A DNA stretch of 64,000 nucleotides, from positions 200,200,524 through 200,264,523 of the forward strand of contig OY294067.1 of the NCBI GenBank assembly GCA_958510875.1, given 5' to 3'. Under the pieces are notes generated by a model that did not search any database, was not told the DNA's origin, and saw nothing but the letters and a program-made list of their open reading frames with translations. This document shows, piece by piece, positions 34,050 through 48,102 of this stretch. The translations under genes and the position numbers were made by a program. How positions within the stretch are numbered: position 1 is the first letter of the stretch; each line of letters opens with the position of its first letter. The stretch comes from Endomychus coccineus. Its lineage: Eukaryota > Arthropoda > Insecta > Coleoptera > Endomychidae.

Positions 34050-34883
34050 ACGATTAAACCCCTATTGCTTGGCCTAAATCACAAGAATCGAACAATCGCA
34101 GCCATACTTTTTATTTTATTTTTAACTCGTTCTATCATTATGAAAAGTCAAGTCTATTCAACTTTCTCATCTAAATATGATTTATCTAGGCAGCCACATG
34201 GAGGAGACCAGAACGTTGTTTATTTATGGCAATGTGAAGAACATTTGAGTTTAAAAAGAAATATTTTCGTGAGTATGCAATATTGTATAATCGTCAGTAA
34301 CCTCGTGCCAAGATAAAAGTTGTATAAGGTCATTTTCTTCAGTGTATATTTACCACAATTCTTATGAATGCTAGAGAGCATATTGAGCGATCTTAGAGAG
34401 GAAGAATAAATGTCAAGACATGTAATATAATATTTATTAGAAAATAGAACAAAAACGTGATGGAACATGGTTTATTCAAATGAAGCTCACATACAATAAA
34501 TACCAATCAAATAAGTAACATGCAAGCCATTTTGGAAAGCAAATGAAACATTTTTGTCTAAAAAAATATGCCAAAAATAGATGTGATTTATCTCAATATA
34601 TGTATGATATGTACATTAAATATTTAAAAACAAAACTGTCATTGAATACATTTATAAATATAGTTCTCTACTTTTTTTATAATAAGTATGTTACATTTAT
34701 TCCATTTTATTTTAGGTACGTTTTCAAAACAACACTTTACATTACTCATTTCTTGGAAGTAAGGTACTCAGACGAAACATAAATGCACATTTTGTGCAGC
34801 TGTGAAGCACAGATACCTTCGAGACGTGAAGCACTGATCCCCTCGTGATGTAAAGCACTCTCTATAAGCACTGTAAATGAGAA
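34050..34883. other. gene-free stretch
   Basis: AT-rich sequence. Short frames at 34065-34316 and 34543-34782 lack recognisable domains. Confidence 0.35.
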
Positions 34884-35045
34884 AAAATCACCCTCATCCA
34901 CTAAAAATATTGTTAAAGTACCTAGAGCTTTTCAGCATGACACCATTACCAGGGTAAATTGTTTACTTCGATGATGCTACTTAGTAACTGGAAGCTCCTC
35001 AGTACATCAACAATACTTTTAGTGGATAAGGGTGATTGTTTCTAA
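34884..35045. mobile_element. ~160-bp MITE-like inverted repeat
   Basis: Arms atcaccctcatccactaaaaatattgttaaagtac (left) and the near-complement of gtacatcaacaatacttttagtggataagggtgat (right) enclose a short centre that also pairs (agagctt / aagctcc). A related half-copy lies near 7115-7165. Confidence 0.7.
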
Positions 35046-37514
35046 TTTATCGCGCTTCAGTGTTTCCACAGTGTGAACCTTTTTATAGTTTCATCACTCT
35101 CTATGAAGATATGCGACATGGAGGAAATTAAGAAACTAGAATCGAGAATGGTGCTTATCCCCTTTAGGTCGTTTACCACTCATTTAAACACCCAGTCTTA
35201 CACTCTTCATCCACCTTGGGCACCTGATTAATACACTTGAGTAGGAACCGCCCCGTTATGGCCACCGGTTCTCCCCTCAATTAATAATAGTAATAGTGTT
35301 GAACCTAAGATATATGAAATCTTGTAACTTTGAACTGATATAGTTCTCTGAATTCTCTTCTGAATAATTTCCACACTTTATTAACACATTTCCTTGTGAT
35401 ATTTCATAACAAATTTTCAATAAAGACATAAATAGACGTGGTATTAGATAACTAATGGTATTTGTAACATATTCCTCCATATTAGAGTTCTCTGAATTCA
35501 GTAATTACGAAAAAACAAAATTTACTTGAATAGAACACCTCTAGGATACTCATTAAACGATTCAGATGCATCATCGTTGTTATTTTCGGACTATTCAAAT
35601 GCTTCATTATTGTTATGACTAGTATCGAGTGAACGAGAGATCATCATTTTTGTCAGTAGGTTGTGGCATCATAAACAAAATTCAAGGTTATTCAGATAAT
35701 ACCTACCATTTGAATTTGGTGAAGATAATATATCTGATCAGTAATGGTATGAAATCCAAATAAATTTATTATTATTGAAATGCTGATGAAGTAGGTATAT
35801 CGAAAGTATTGATCAAATTATGTAGGTAACCCGTACAGAACTGATGCCTCTTACTTTGTAGCAAAATAATAGCACTCAACAGATTTACATGTTCAATGTT
35901 ATGTTACGGTATGATTATAATGTATTACGGTAAAATGTATACAACGGACTCTACTTGTTCGATATATTTCTTAAACGGTTCCTTTTCGACTGATCATCAA
36001 TAATAGAGAAATAGAAGCTTCCGAACATATGAGGAATATCGAGGGAGATAGATGAATACCATTTTATAAATTAGTTAATCGTATGAACTAATATCAATTG
36101 ACACATAAAATAACATTGAAATTCTCTCCTCCTCCATGCGTTTTTCAATACTTTTATTCATGAGAACATTTCAGATCTTCATGCTTTCGACGTTATAGAA
36201 TGTCATCATATTATTCATGTTCCTAAAGCAGATATTCCGTTATATCTTAATAGTTCATCATTATTCTCCAATTCCAATCACAACTGATTTCATTTTCTTT
36301 AATCTATCATTAGGTAGAAAATAATACCAATTTTTCTCATATTTGTAGAAACCAAATCAATTTTCGAAATAGTTATAGTAAGTAGAGAGAATATCAGGAA
36401 TGGGATTAGAATGAAATGATATTTTCACTAATAATTTTGTGTAATTCCAAGAACTTATTTTCCACATAATTACGATTATGAACATGTGGAAATTCGTCTT
36501 ATCCTATCACTGAACAGATTGTATCTAGTTGAGAAATCCGGATTCCAACCAGATTTGTTAAATCAATTCAAGATATTCGCATTTTGAAATATCATTCATT
36601 GTTAGGACAGTAGATGGAATTGAATGGGAATGATTGTTTGAAATCTAGTAGATGCTATTGTGAGTATTAATATCGAAACGTCTCTCATATGATAAATAGT
36701 GTCCACAGATAAATCTCATGGAAGAATATATTGGAGCAAAACTCAGTAAGCAGAATTTAAGAATTTTTCAGAATCACAAAGTTGTTATTTTCGTTAAATG
36801 AAGTACATACTAAAAAACTACGTACAAAATGATTCCCAAAACAGCTTGAACCATTTGTAAATGTATGTTATGTTTTCTTGGTATTTTGGTTCTTTAATAC
36901 TACTAAAACTAAAAGAAGACTATTTCTTTTTGACGTTCCGATATTCTATTTATACTTATTCAGTTCTTTTCAAGTAAATCAATTTGACCATTAGCCATAC
37001 ATTAATTACTCTTTGACACACAACCGATTCAATGTTTTCTGCAGTTTTAAATGAATTTTGAAAACAGAAGTCGGGTGCAGACGCATTTCATTATTGAAAG
37101 TCATCTATTTTTTTTCTAAATCACATGGAAGCACTAATTAACATAACAATTTTTAATAAAGATATAAATAAAACATCGAAAAGTCAAACAGAAAAGAAAT
37201 ACAAAAATTGTGTAGAGTCTGCAGAAAGCTTCAAACTGAAAATATTTGGTGTGTACCACACTTACACCCATTTTCAATGAATCAGCCTGTATATTGGTCC
37301 AATTTTGTGTTGTCCTTTTTTAGCCATTCACCCTATATAGAGTGATTGAGGTCTATACTCAATCGTTCTACTAATGTTATTTTATTTTCATTAAGCATTT
37401 CCTATATCTAAATCCAGTACTTACGGTATACAATCAATTCATTTGCCGAAAACATTCTAAATGTATCCTTACTTCAACTCTGGCACTGTTCAAACTTATT
37501 TTGTAATAATGTAC
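35046..37514. other. gene-free stretch with one dispersed repeat
   Basis: No coding or RNA gene recognised on either strand. A segment at about 36840-36940 is the inverted counterpart of 40868-40972 (shared caaaataccaagaaaac/acaacgtaacatacattta core), so a dispersed repeat is present. Confidence 0.45.
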
Positions 37515-38294
37515 AGGGTGAGTCAAAACCCTGGGTCTAAATTATCTCGATAAATTCAAATGGAATTATATGTTATTTGGATACTTCTATCAATTTTGTT
37601 CTATTTTCAATAAACATGCCCTAATCTGAGCCCACTACTTACTGAGATATTCGTCATTTTAAGAGCACAAATGGTAGGTCTTATTCATGCAGTTAAAATC
37701 AGAGTTAACCTTGTAACACATAATTTGTTCTCTGTCTGTCAGAAATATCAATTTGAATTCTCAAGAAATTACTAGTGTTCGAAGTGATAAAGAAGTTTCT
37801 ATTCTAAGACCAGAAGATGATTTTTCCAGACAAGAAATGATCGATATGATTTAAGTAATAGACAAAAACTGTTTGTTAGAAATCAGAATTTATCACGAAA
37901 TACTAGATATGTTTCGTGATAAATTCTGATTGATGACAAACTGTTTTGTATCTTACCCCTGACACATAAATCATATCGATCATTTCTTTTTGGGGAAAAT
38001 TCATCATCTCATCTTAAAATGGAAGCTTCTCATTATCAAATCACTTGAAAATTCGAATTAATGTTTTTGATAGGGAAAAGTAACGATTTGTTTTACAAGG
38101 CTTACTCCAATTTTAACTTCGTGTGTAAACCATGTTTTCTTAAAAATGACGGATATCTCAGTACCTAGTGAGTAGATATAAGGAGTGGTTGATAAAAGTT
38201 AAACAACATTAGAAGACATGGTCAAATAATACATAATATACAGAATGTTCAATTTGAATTTATCCAGAAAACTTAGACGGTTTTGACTCACCAT
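37515..38294. mobile_element. 780-bp foldback element
   Basis: Terminal ggtgagtcaaaacc and its exact complement ggttttgactcacc (38279-38292) begin two diverged arms of about 380 bp. These meet at a tight hairpin around 37890-37935 (cagaatttatcacgaaa / tttcgtgataaattctg). The arms carry indels, so the copy is older than the foldback at 32676. It has no coding capacity. Confidence 0.82.
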
Positions 38295-39067
38295 GTGCAC
38301 TAATATACAAGAATCTGATACTAGACCATTGGAGCTGCAATAAGTATACATTTTGCATGTTTCTGACAATTGAATTGTTTATTTACCGATGTATTAAGAA
38401 AGATGAAGGGCGTCAAATGTACCTCTTATTTTTTAGGGAAGTGACAATGATTCTTGAACGATTCTATACAGACCCCAACAACCCTATACTGAGTGAGTTG
38501 TCATATGGGCAATCCAAAATTGAATCAAGGTATTTATTTGATAAAAATAAGTTTGACTTGTGACGAATTTATGCGCAATCCTGTATATTCATGAATAATT
38601 TTAGTTCGTAGCTTTCTGCAGTACCTACACTTTTTAAACTCAATATGTTTTTGTAACACGTATAATAACTGAGATATTGTACTTGAACGCACTGTTGAAC
38701 CTTGCTGTATAGTCAAAGAGAAACATACTACAAGAACCACATATAAGCAATTGAATTTTACAGCAAAAAACACTGATTTCTAACAAGTGCAACAAATGGT
38801 CAATCAACAGGGTACCTTACCCCTATATTCAGAACGAAAACCTATTCTGCAAACTCACAAACTGATTTCAGTCTGAATTTCGAAGCCAAGATGAGTGTGT
38901 GAAGTAAGTGATTTATACATACCCGTCACCAATATTGTTTGAATCAATGTAATAAAACTAATCAGAAAAGTCCCAAACTCTGATATACGCAAAAGAGATC
39001 AGTTGGCATTCAATTATGTGGAAATTATTTTCAAGACTCAAATATTTCATGAGTAATCAATTTATTT

Positions 39068-39069
<2 letters not shown>
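38295..39069. other. gene-free stretch
   Basis: Short frames at 38357-38563 (plus) and 38534-38773 (minus) have no recognisable similarity. Nothing else was seen. Confidence 0.35.
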
Positions 39070-39120
<51 letters not shown>

Positions 39121-39271
39121 AAAGAAAACTATTTTTCCTGTACCAATATTTCGCAATAATTTATTGCTTCTTCAGGGTACTACAATTTTTACAAATTAGA
39201 TGTCAATTATGTATTTGGGTTAATCTAATTTGTAAAAATTGTAGTACCCTGAAGAAGCAATACCTTTCGAG

Positions 39272-39348
<77 letters not shown>

Positions 39349-39352
39349 ATGT
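39070..39352. repeat. two (AT)n tracts flanking a 38-bp inverted repeat
   Basis: (AT)n at about 39071-39117 and 39277-39343. Between them, ttgcttcttcagggtactac...aaattaga (39162-39199) is repeated in exact inverted form at about 39225-39262. The two arms, each about 38 bp, are separated by about 25 bp. Confidence 0.85.
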
Positions 39353-39516
39353 TTTCTTGGTATATCAATATAAGAATATATATATGTATGTACTTTTTTT
39401 TTTTTTTTTTTTTACTTTCAAACCTGGGCTGCTGCGACATCGCAGCAGTCGCGCCAGAAAAACCTAAAAAAGGTGGTTAACCGAAGCTACTCCTCCCGAC
39501 CGGTCGGTAAGTAGCT

Positions 39517-40198
39517 TCAGGTTCCTAAATCATGTGTCCTAAATATTCTAATTGAACCCAGAATGACTGCCTTTTGCATCCGGTCTATCAATATCTGCAC
39601 CGAGTTCTTACAGGCCGGAATGATCTTCAAGTTTGAACGCAGCGAAGACCGAATTCCGCCTAAAACACCGATAATCAGAACCACTAATACGACTTTGTGG
39701 CCTGACTTTAGCGTGCGGAGCTCGAACAGGAGATTTTGATATTTTGTCCATTTTTCCTCCTCTTTCAAGACTATATTCTTCTCTGCCGGAGCAGAGAATT
39801 CGATGACATACATAGTATTGCTTAGTTTATCGAGGAGGACAACGTCAGGCCTATTTGCTTGTACGGACCTGACGGTCGGAAACGGGTTAATCCAGTAGAT
39901 CTCGCATTTTTCGTTTCCGACAAACGGACTCAATATCTCCTGGCATGTAAGGCAGCACCGGCTCTTGGTCTATTCCGTACGAGTGCCGCTTTTGCTGGAC
40001 ATGCCGACAGCAGGTGGAAAAGCGTCTCAGGATCCTTTCGACAGGCCCAGAGCTAACATCAGGGACCTGCACACCCATCACATTGCGGCGATAGACCAAG
40101 GTGTTAATTACGCCATCTTGGCAAGCTGCGGTAGATCCTTCAGTCTCGGATGTAAGCCCGGCTGACCTTAGGTAGCTGAAGATCAGCCTAGTTGACAA
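39517..40198 (-). pseudogene. restriction-like endonuclease domain of an R2/R4-type element
   Basis: Two overlapping frames (39887-40198 and 39517-39933). The first has RHVQQKRHSYGIDQEPVLPYMPG. The second has EIYWINPFPTVRSVQANRPDVVLLDKLSNTMYVIEFSAP and EEEKWTKYQNLLFELRTL. The RPDVVL...IEFSAP...KY arrangement corresponds to the PD-(D/E)XK-type endonuclease of R2, R4/Dong and NeSL elements, which cleaves the target site. A frame change near 39900 joins them. The clade within this group is uncertain. Confidence 0.72.
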
Positions 40199-40760
40199 GC
40201 CGAGCGTTTAGATGTTTCGATAGAAAACACCGTGTATTAGCTTGTCAACATGCCGCCTGAGCATAAGATCTTACTCCGGGGCATTTATCTAGGCTTTCAG
40301 GAGAGAAGGTTGGAACTCGAGGGTGCCCTCTAGTCTCCCTTCTCGACTGATCTGAAATTCGAGACCAAGTTCTTCCGCAGCTTTTTGTGCTGCCTTAACA
40401 TTAAATGTCCCCACTCCGGCCAATTCGTGACTTTCAACAAGGCACAGGAGATAATCCGAACTCCTAAGAACTTTACAAGCTAAACTCAGAACCACACTTC
40501 GATGCAGACCCTCCAGACTGAGGGTCCCCTACCTCCCCGGTGATGTGGGAGATAAATGCGAGAAACGGACGACCTAGGATGCAAACTGAGATGGATATGC
40601 ATCATTTTCCGGGTGTCTTTGTCTAGTCTATGCAGCTCATAGACCGTCCATTTTACCACTCCGAAAGAGTGGAGCAGGGCTGGAACGGCAAGCATATTTG
40701 TTGCAGACACCTTGTTCCCACTCGAAAGTTTGGAATTCGAAATCTTTCAAACAAGGCTTC
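40199..40760 (-). pseudogene. post-RT (thumb) region of the same R2/R4-type element
   Basis: It reads NMLAVPALLHSFGVVKWTVYELHRLDKDTRKMMHIH, then RIYLPHHRGGRGPS, the typical block after the RT in R4/Dong and related elements. Next comes an Ala/Glu-rich frame (VKAAQKAAEELGLEF). The RT palm is missing, so the copy is 5'-truncated at about 40.9 kb. Confidence 0.7.
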
Positions 40761-42249
40761 TGTACTTGCCGCGGAGAGACACCTTTACCTGGGAAGCATC
40801 AAAATTCGGGCGCTGTTCAATTCCCAGGTATCTATAGGTGTCTCCAGCATCAAGGTGTTTAAAGATGCTTCGAAACGTCAGAAAAAAAAATATTATTATA
40901 CTTTTAGTAGTACTGAAGAACCAAAATACCAAGACAACGTAACATACATTTACGAATGGTTCAAGAATACAAATACGAGAATATATAAGTAGAATTTATG
41001 TAAATATCTATAGTTTTGAGAATAGGAAATTGAAATTCAAAATGAAAGTCAAATAAGAATGAATTCTAAAGAAAAATATGTCAAATTGAAGATAGTCAGT
41101 AGCACTATTAGTTTTCAAAAAAATTACAGGGAATTAATATAATTAAAGTTTAAAAAGAATAATCAAGTTTGTAATCATGTCAAAATTTAATTTCAAACAA
41201 GCGTAATAAATAAATTAGGAAACCTAGAGTTCATTATATCGAAAGAAAGGGAATATTGTGTGGAAAAAGAATAGAAAATTCGGGTTGAAGTGGATAAAAG
41301 CATCAATATGGACAATGATGCAGTTTATTCGTCGATCCAAAAACTAGTTAAAAACTGTATGGTTTAGAATGAACACCATTCAAGAGGTGATTAATGGCTA
41401 TCTAGTAAAAGCCAATTTAATTAATTTGATTGGCCAATATTTTCACATTTTGTGGAGAAGTATCAGAGGGTATTTAGGATGAAGCTGTCAGGGCAATCCT
41501 CAGTCGAAGATATATCATAGACAGACACTCTGCTGAAAAATTATTTTTAGGATTAAAAAGTACCTAACAGTTATAAACTCACATTTGACGAAGTGCATAG
41601 TTAATCGGTAAATCTCATAAGGAGATAATGTCAGCTACGATTATCAAATAACCTAACAATACCATAATAGAAGCAATGTGAATCACATTAGTAACAAATG
41701 GGAAAAGGATATAACAGCAAGTGATCATATATCAATCCAATATAAGCAAATTTCAAACGATATTAACCAACAGCGCCATGAGTTTGTCCGGAATATATAT
41801 ATTTTATTCATTGTAAGAACATTTCCAAATGTTTGTCGAATTTTGTAGAAGCTAAGATTGAATCATAAATTCATGTTAAAAAGATACCTAGAGGGATCTA
41901 AATTGTGCTTAATGTACCAGTTAGCTGAATCTTGTAATTCATATATAATAAATCAATGGGCAACATAATCTGTATCGAAAGGAATAATTGAATTCCGGAT
42001 ATCCTTGTCCAATTTTAAAGTCAATAAAATTGTCATCTCCCTGATGTCGTTATTCAGTTAAAATAAGAATCAAAAGTTTATTGTACATGTGATCTTCACG
42101 AATAATTGAAGTTTAGAAAAATCCAACTTACACCGTATCTAGTCATTGTTTTCCACCTCCTAGAATGTGGTTTTCCTTCTACTCCTTAGGATGTGAAACA
42201 TCCAAAAGTTGAATAGAATCAACCATTACATGATGGAAATCCTTTCTGA

Positions 42250-42443
42250 ATTTAAATAAAATAAATATTGAAAGTTCGATTTTCACTAGTTTAATTATAA
42301 ATGAATGTGACGATAGTTTCGCTAACACAGTAGCTTTTTCAAATAGTTAGTACTTCTCAATATTTGCTTGAAGAATCGAAAATATAGTCACATTTATTGA
42401 ACTGGTAAAAATCGAACTTTTAATAGTTATTTTATTCAAGTAT
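42250..42443. mobile_element. ~195-bp foldback
   Basis: Left arm aaataaaataaatattgaaagttcgattttcactagttt pairs with the right-arm complement of aactggtaaaaatcgaacttttaatagttattttatt. The arms are diverged, the interior is also partly paired, and there is no coding capacity. Confidence 0.7.
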
Positions 42444-44477
42444 TTGATTATTCATCGTGATTGTAATTTCCAAAACATAAAAAAGTTTGTTGAGGACATG
42501 CATGAAATAAAAAATTTGTCATTTGAACATATCAATCAGTTAAACTAATCCAATTAGTACGATACCACGCCGATTTTTTAATTATCCGTACATACAATGG
42601 TATTCTCAAGGAAGGCCTCAGTCGCAGAATGCACCTGAAAACAACAAATAACTTGCAATAAAAGTCTCCAATTTAAAATAATTCATTGATCTATTCCATA
42701 CATTTTATAATCTTGAAGACCCGTATAATGAACTTATTCGTTCAATAACGAGTCATATTTCTTGCAAATTAGTTTAGGCTCCCTAAAAAATATTTCGAGT
42801 AGTTTCAACATTTACTATTGACGTAAGCATCTGCAAACATTTCAGTTTCTGTTACTCATGAACTCAAGAATGATTCATTAGGACATGCGTGATATTATCA
42901 CATTATTCATCACACTATCCAAAAATGAAGGGTAGATACAAGAATGTCATAATTCACCGGGTGCATTATTTGAACAAATCCATATGCCGTATAGTTGATA
43001 CTAACAATTCCTACAGATGGAAATATCATTTCAAGACATCATCTTGAAACAGTTTGTTCTTCCACATTGAAGAACAGTATATTTTTTCAAAAACTAAGTA
43101 ATCTAATTTCTGCATGCTTCAACGTCATTTCTATAAGCCTTGGCATGGGGGAGAAAAATTACATCGTCAGTATACAATATAACAAATAAGAATCACATCG
43201 CGAAATTACTTATTCAGCATCAAGGCAAGTGAAATATGCTGGAAAACAAATAATATTGCACGTGTTACACTTACCTATAAATGAGTGGTTTCAATTATTT
43301 TCTAGCATACTTCAAAACATCTTACATAAATAGTATATTTTAATAACAGTGTTTAACTAGAATCTTATTATAAAATTTACCTAAAAACCTAATTATAATT
43401 TTTTATTGCAAACAAGCAACGGTGAAATGGCTTGTTAGGCCTAACTGGCAGTGTTCACGCAGGTTCATTACACTTTCTCACTGTTTTCCTTAAAAACACG
43501 TAAAAATGTTAGATTACATCTAATTGAACTATTTACATTCATCGAAGATTTATAATATTTGAAAAGATTATCACATTTAAGTTATTAATTTATTATCAAA
43601 AGGATATGCATTGGTAGTTTTGATATAACTTGAGCTCATATAGTATAATCAATCTATTCGAAAGAGTAGTTGGAAAATATTCGTCGATTCCATTAGAATA
43701 TCCTACTCCAATTAATAGTATAACATAAAATGTAGTGCTATGCTGTTTGTTTTTCCATATTCATGACGTTTCTGGAAAATTCGATTCCATAACATGCGTT
43801 ATGAACAGTAGACATTGAAAAAAATAATTCCGGAATTCTTTTTGCACTCAATAAATCAAATGATAAAAAGTTTATCTGACGGTTTGATTGCTTGAATTTA
43901 TATTTTGATATATTTTACCAAATTAAAAATATCCATGAAATTTAGCAAACTCAACTTAGGGTGTACTCAATAATGAACTCTGATTAATTTCTCCAGAACA
44001 GCTCACACATTATCAAGATAATTATTATTCCACCCTCAAGAAAAATTTATTGATATTCCCATCATCAGAATTCAGTAAAATACTGCAGAAAGTACACGAA
44101 TATCAATCGAGTGAATTCAGTTGTGAAACAGCCAATACAATAATTCCCGAAGTAATAAATCTGTACCTAACAGTTAACTTTCAAGTAGGTACTAATAAAT
44201 ATAGTAATGAGAGTATGCGTAAGAAAACTGGGCCTTATTACAGTTTTGAGTTTCTGCTGAGCATGCTCAATGATGTTGAAGGCCATTTAGAAATTTTAGA
44301 TTTTAGAAAGAATTCATTAACTCAGTTTCCAACATTAAGATCAGAACTATTTTGGGTGTAACAGTGATTTGATATGTGTAGAATGAAATGATTTCAGTTC
44401 AAGATATAGAGTGAGCCATATTTTGTTAAAAAATTCGACCGTAGAAACCGTTATCTTATGATAATTTATCATTATGA

Positions 44478-44686
44478 TTAAATGGAACAACAATTACTTT
44501 TTTTTGATACCACTTCCAAACATAACATGAAAACATTACCATAGTTTCAACACCGAAGTATTATTATCAAACATATACAAAATTATCATTTCACACTTCA
44601 GTGTTAAAACAATAGTAATGTTTTCATGTAATTATTAAAAGTGGCATAAAAACAAAGTAATTGTTCTTTCATTTGATACTAAATAT
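44478..44686. mobile_element. ~210-bp foldback
   Basis: Left atggaacaacaattac...ccactt...catgaaaacattac...cactgaagt-like arm pairs with right acttcagtg...gtaatgttttcatg...aagtgg...gtaattgttctttcat. Imperfect arms of about 90 bp; no coding capacity. Confidence 0.7.
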
Positions 44687-45252
44687 TTTGCAGTCATCCT
44701 AGCATCATTTGTATGTGATATTGTATTATTCAAACATGTGACGAAACATGAATTAATGTCCAGGATCTGAGAGTGTTAATCTGCAGAATTGCCTTGCTAT
44801 TCTTCTATTCTGCTCAGTTGAAAAACGAATAATGTCAATATTTTCTTAACTTTAACTGATGCATTATACTACAAATATTCTCTAATTTCAACCTTTCTGG
44901 TTGATTATTTTTTCAAATGAATGTAAACAGTTTAATGTTATAGGCAATCACTTAAATTTGTTTTATATTACTAATAATAAAACGTTTATAACATATAAAA
45001 AGGTACCATTGATCCAGTTCTAAGAATAACGTGGCTATATTTTCACGACAGCTAGTTGGTGTACTAGGTGTAGGTACATTGAACTTTAGGGTTTACAAAA
45101 TACGGCAAATTATATTCTTTATAGATAACCATAGCTCATTCTATCATGAAGATACAAATTAAATCTCTATCTACAAAGCCTATCAAGAAGCTTTTCAGTT
45201 TCAGAAACTTACAACAAAAACTTACCATTTAAATAATGTTCTTTGGAATATT

Positions 45253-45256
<4 letters not shown>

Positions 45257-45317
<61 letters not shown>

Positions 45318-45411
45318 AAGTTTAAAGTTTCTTTGCCTAATTGGCCACTATCGTGTATGTAACTTAAGAGATAGTTATCTTCATAATTCAGAAAATTTAA
45401 TTCTATATCTC

Positions 45412-45500
<89 letters not shown>
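45257..45500. repeat. two (AT)n microsatellites
   Basis: Pure (AT)n at about 45258-45314 and 45416-45498, separated by about 100 bp of unique sequence that contains the short inverted pair agagatag/tatatctctt. The minus frame across it (IYIYIY) is an artefact. Confidence 0.95.
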
Positions 45501-45504
<4 letters not shown>

Positions 45505-46349
45505 TGATCACAAATATTAATGGAGAAGTTGAATATATGCTTCCAAAATGTGCAATGTTAGTATACATAACCATTACCATTATTAGAACAAGTGATCTGA
45601 TTTACAAAGTGTAGATACGTATTTGACGGACGGCACAATAATCAATCATTATATTAAAATGGGAATTCACGTGCAAAGAGAACAGTTTCTCATTTCATTC
45701 ACAATTACATAGTAGTATTGATAAATCAGCTAGAACATTTTCGCGAAAATTCAAAAAAAGAAATTGACTGAGAATGTTGTGTGATTGGGGAAGATTTATG
45801 GAGAAAATTCGGTGATCAATGGATTGATTTGCACGTGAAATGGAATTTATCTCCATGAACTTGGAGAGTTCCTAGTTCACTATATTTCATGTTGAATACT
45901 TATATCCCAATCTATTTCCTCAGATAGAACATCTTCAATAGTTATTATTGTAAGTACATCAATAATATTCGTGCTCAATATAATGTTAAGGTTGATCATG
46001 AAATCAAAATACATTCACTTCCATGTTAATTAGACCAGTGAACGTAAAACAAGTTGAATAGTAATAATTGCTGATGTAATTATACTAATTGATGCATATT
46101 CAATCGGTCCATTGTTGCATAAATGATGTGAACAGCTACAGTATTTGATTTGTATGTCGTGGGTTCCACTTCTTCTCAAACATTGCTTATCATCATTGTC
46201 ATCTGTAACGTATCCACAGGCTCTGATTATACGAAGTTTTCCAAGAACTGCAAATAAGATATGAGGTGAGTATTCCGTTGGATTTCGGAATATATAGGAA
46301 TCAGAATCAGACCCCTAAAAGATGATAATATTTAATGAAAAATTATATT

Positions 46350-46669
46350 GGTTGTACCCACGGTCGTACATACAAGTCTGGGAACTCGAGGCTGTTTCCT
46401 ATGTTAGAAGTGAGTCCGTTGAGCGTCATCTGTTGCATAGGTGGCGCGTCAGTCGAAGAATGACTTGTGAACACAAGGAATACCGGCGTTTTTAGAAAAA
46501 AAATTACGAAATCGTGCATTGTGTCGAAATGCAAAACGGGGTACAAAAATGTAAAGCCACAAACATCTGTTTTTAAAGTGCCGAAAGATGCGGAAATGCG
46601 AAAAAAGTGGATGCTTGCGATTCCGGATAGAACGAGGTCCTGTATGTACGACCGTGGTTGTACCATCAC
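46350..46669 (+). mobile_element. 320-bp P-like MITE carrying half a THAP domain
   Basis: The ends contain inverted ccacggtcgtacataca (left about 46358-46374; right tgtatgtacgaccgtgg 46640-46656). Inside lies a plus-strand frame for the first half of a THAP finger. Size, TIRs and content fit an internally deleted P-element-like transposon. I could not settle an exact TSD. Confidence 0.6.
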
Positions 46670-46691
46670 AGTTTGTTGTACATGTAGATAA
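46467..46691 (+). pseudogene. THAP-domain N-terminal half
   Basis: Frame with KSCIVSKCKTGYKN (the CxxxxC zinc pair), SVFKVPKDAEMRKKWMLAI (the F-x-x-P and W signature of THAP) and then AIPDR, running into the element's own TIR and a stop. The second zinc pair (C..H) that should follow after an intron is absent. This is the exon type missing from the P-like gene at 1-1670. The ORF is therefore a truncated THAP exon and cannot encode a complete finger. Confidence 0.72.
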
Positions 46692-46861
46692 AAACTTTTC
46701 CAACGTTTTAATAAATTATTTTAAAAAAATTATATGAAATAATTCAATTCAATTCACAATTAATAGGTTTTATCCATATACAAGTGAGAAATTTGTCACA
46801 AGCGAACTATGTCGCACCAGGATTATGTAACCGTAGCCCTCTAATTTTCCGAGAAAATAGT

Positions 46862-48100
<1,239 letters not shown>

Positions 48101-48102
48101 TG

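Larger units (their letters stand above)
39391..40900 (-). mobile_element. R2/R4-like non-LTR retrotransposon, 5'-truncated
   Basis: On the minus strand it holds an RT thumb/post-RT segment, a zinc-finger region and a restriction-like endonuclease. A short 3' UTR with a perfect 9-bp stem (ctgctgcga/tcgcagcag, 39429-39448) follows, and then a poly(A) tail (the T-run at 39391-39413 on plus). Only the 3' third is present. Confidence 0.75.
40901..46342. other. 5.4-kb gene-free AT-rich region with small foldbacks
   Basis: No gene or RNA recognised on either strand. It holds a foldback at 42250-42443 (arms of about 60 bp, aaagttcgatttt/aaaatcgaacttt) and another at 44478-44686 (atgaaaacatta.../taatgttttcat), listed separately, plus two (AT)n tracts. 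The frame at 44050-44361 has no known domain. Confidence 0.5.

Noticed and set aside
32433..34051. Small ORFs in the foldback arms as a gene pair
   Set aside because: They are mirror images produced by the inverted repeat.
39225..39440. Minus ORF with IYIYIY run
   Set aside because: Translation of (AT)n tracts.
44050..44361. 103-codon plus ORF in the gene-free region
   Set aside because: No domain, no splice or promoter support, AT-rich composition like its surroundings.
45209..45580. Minus ORF of 123 residues
   Set aside because: Mostly (AT)n translation; no unique domain.
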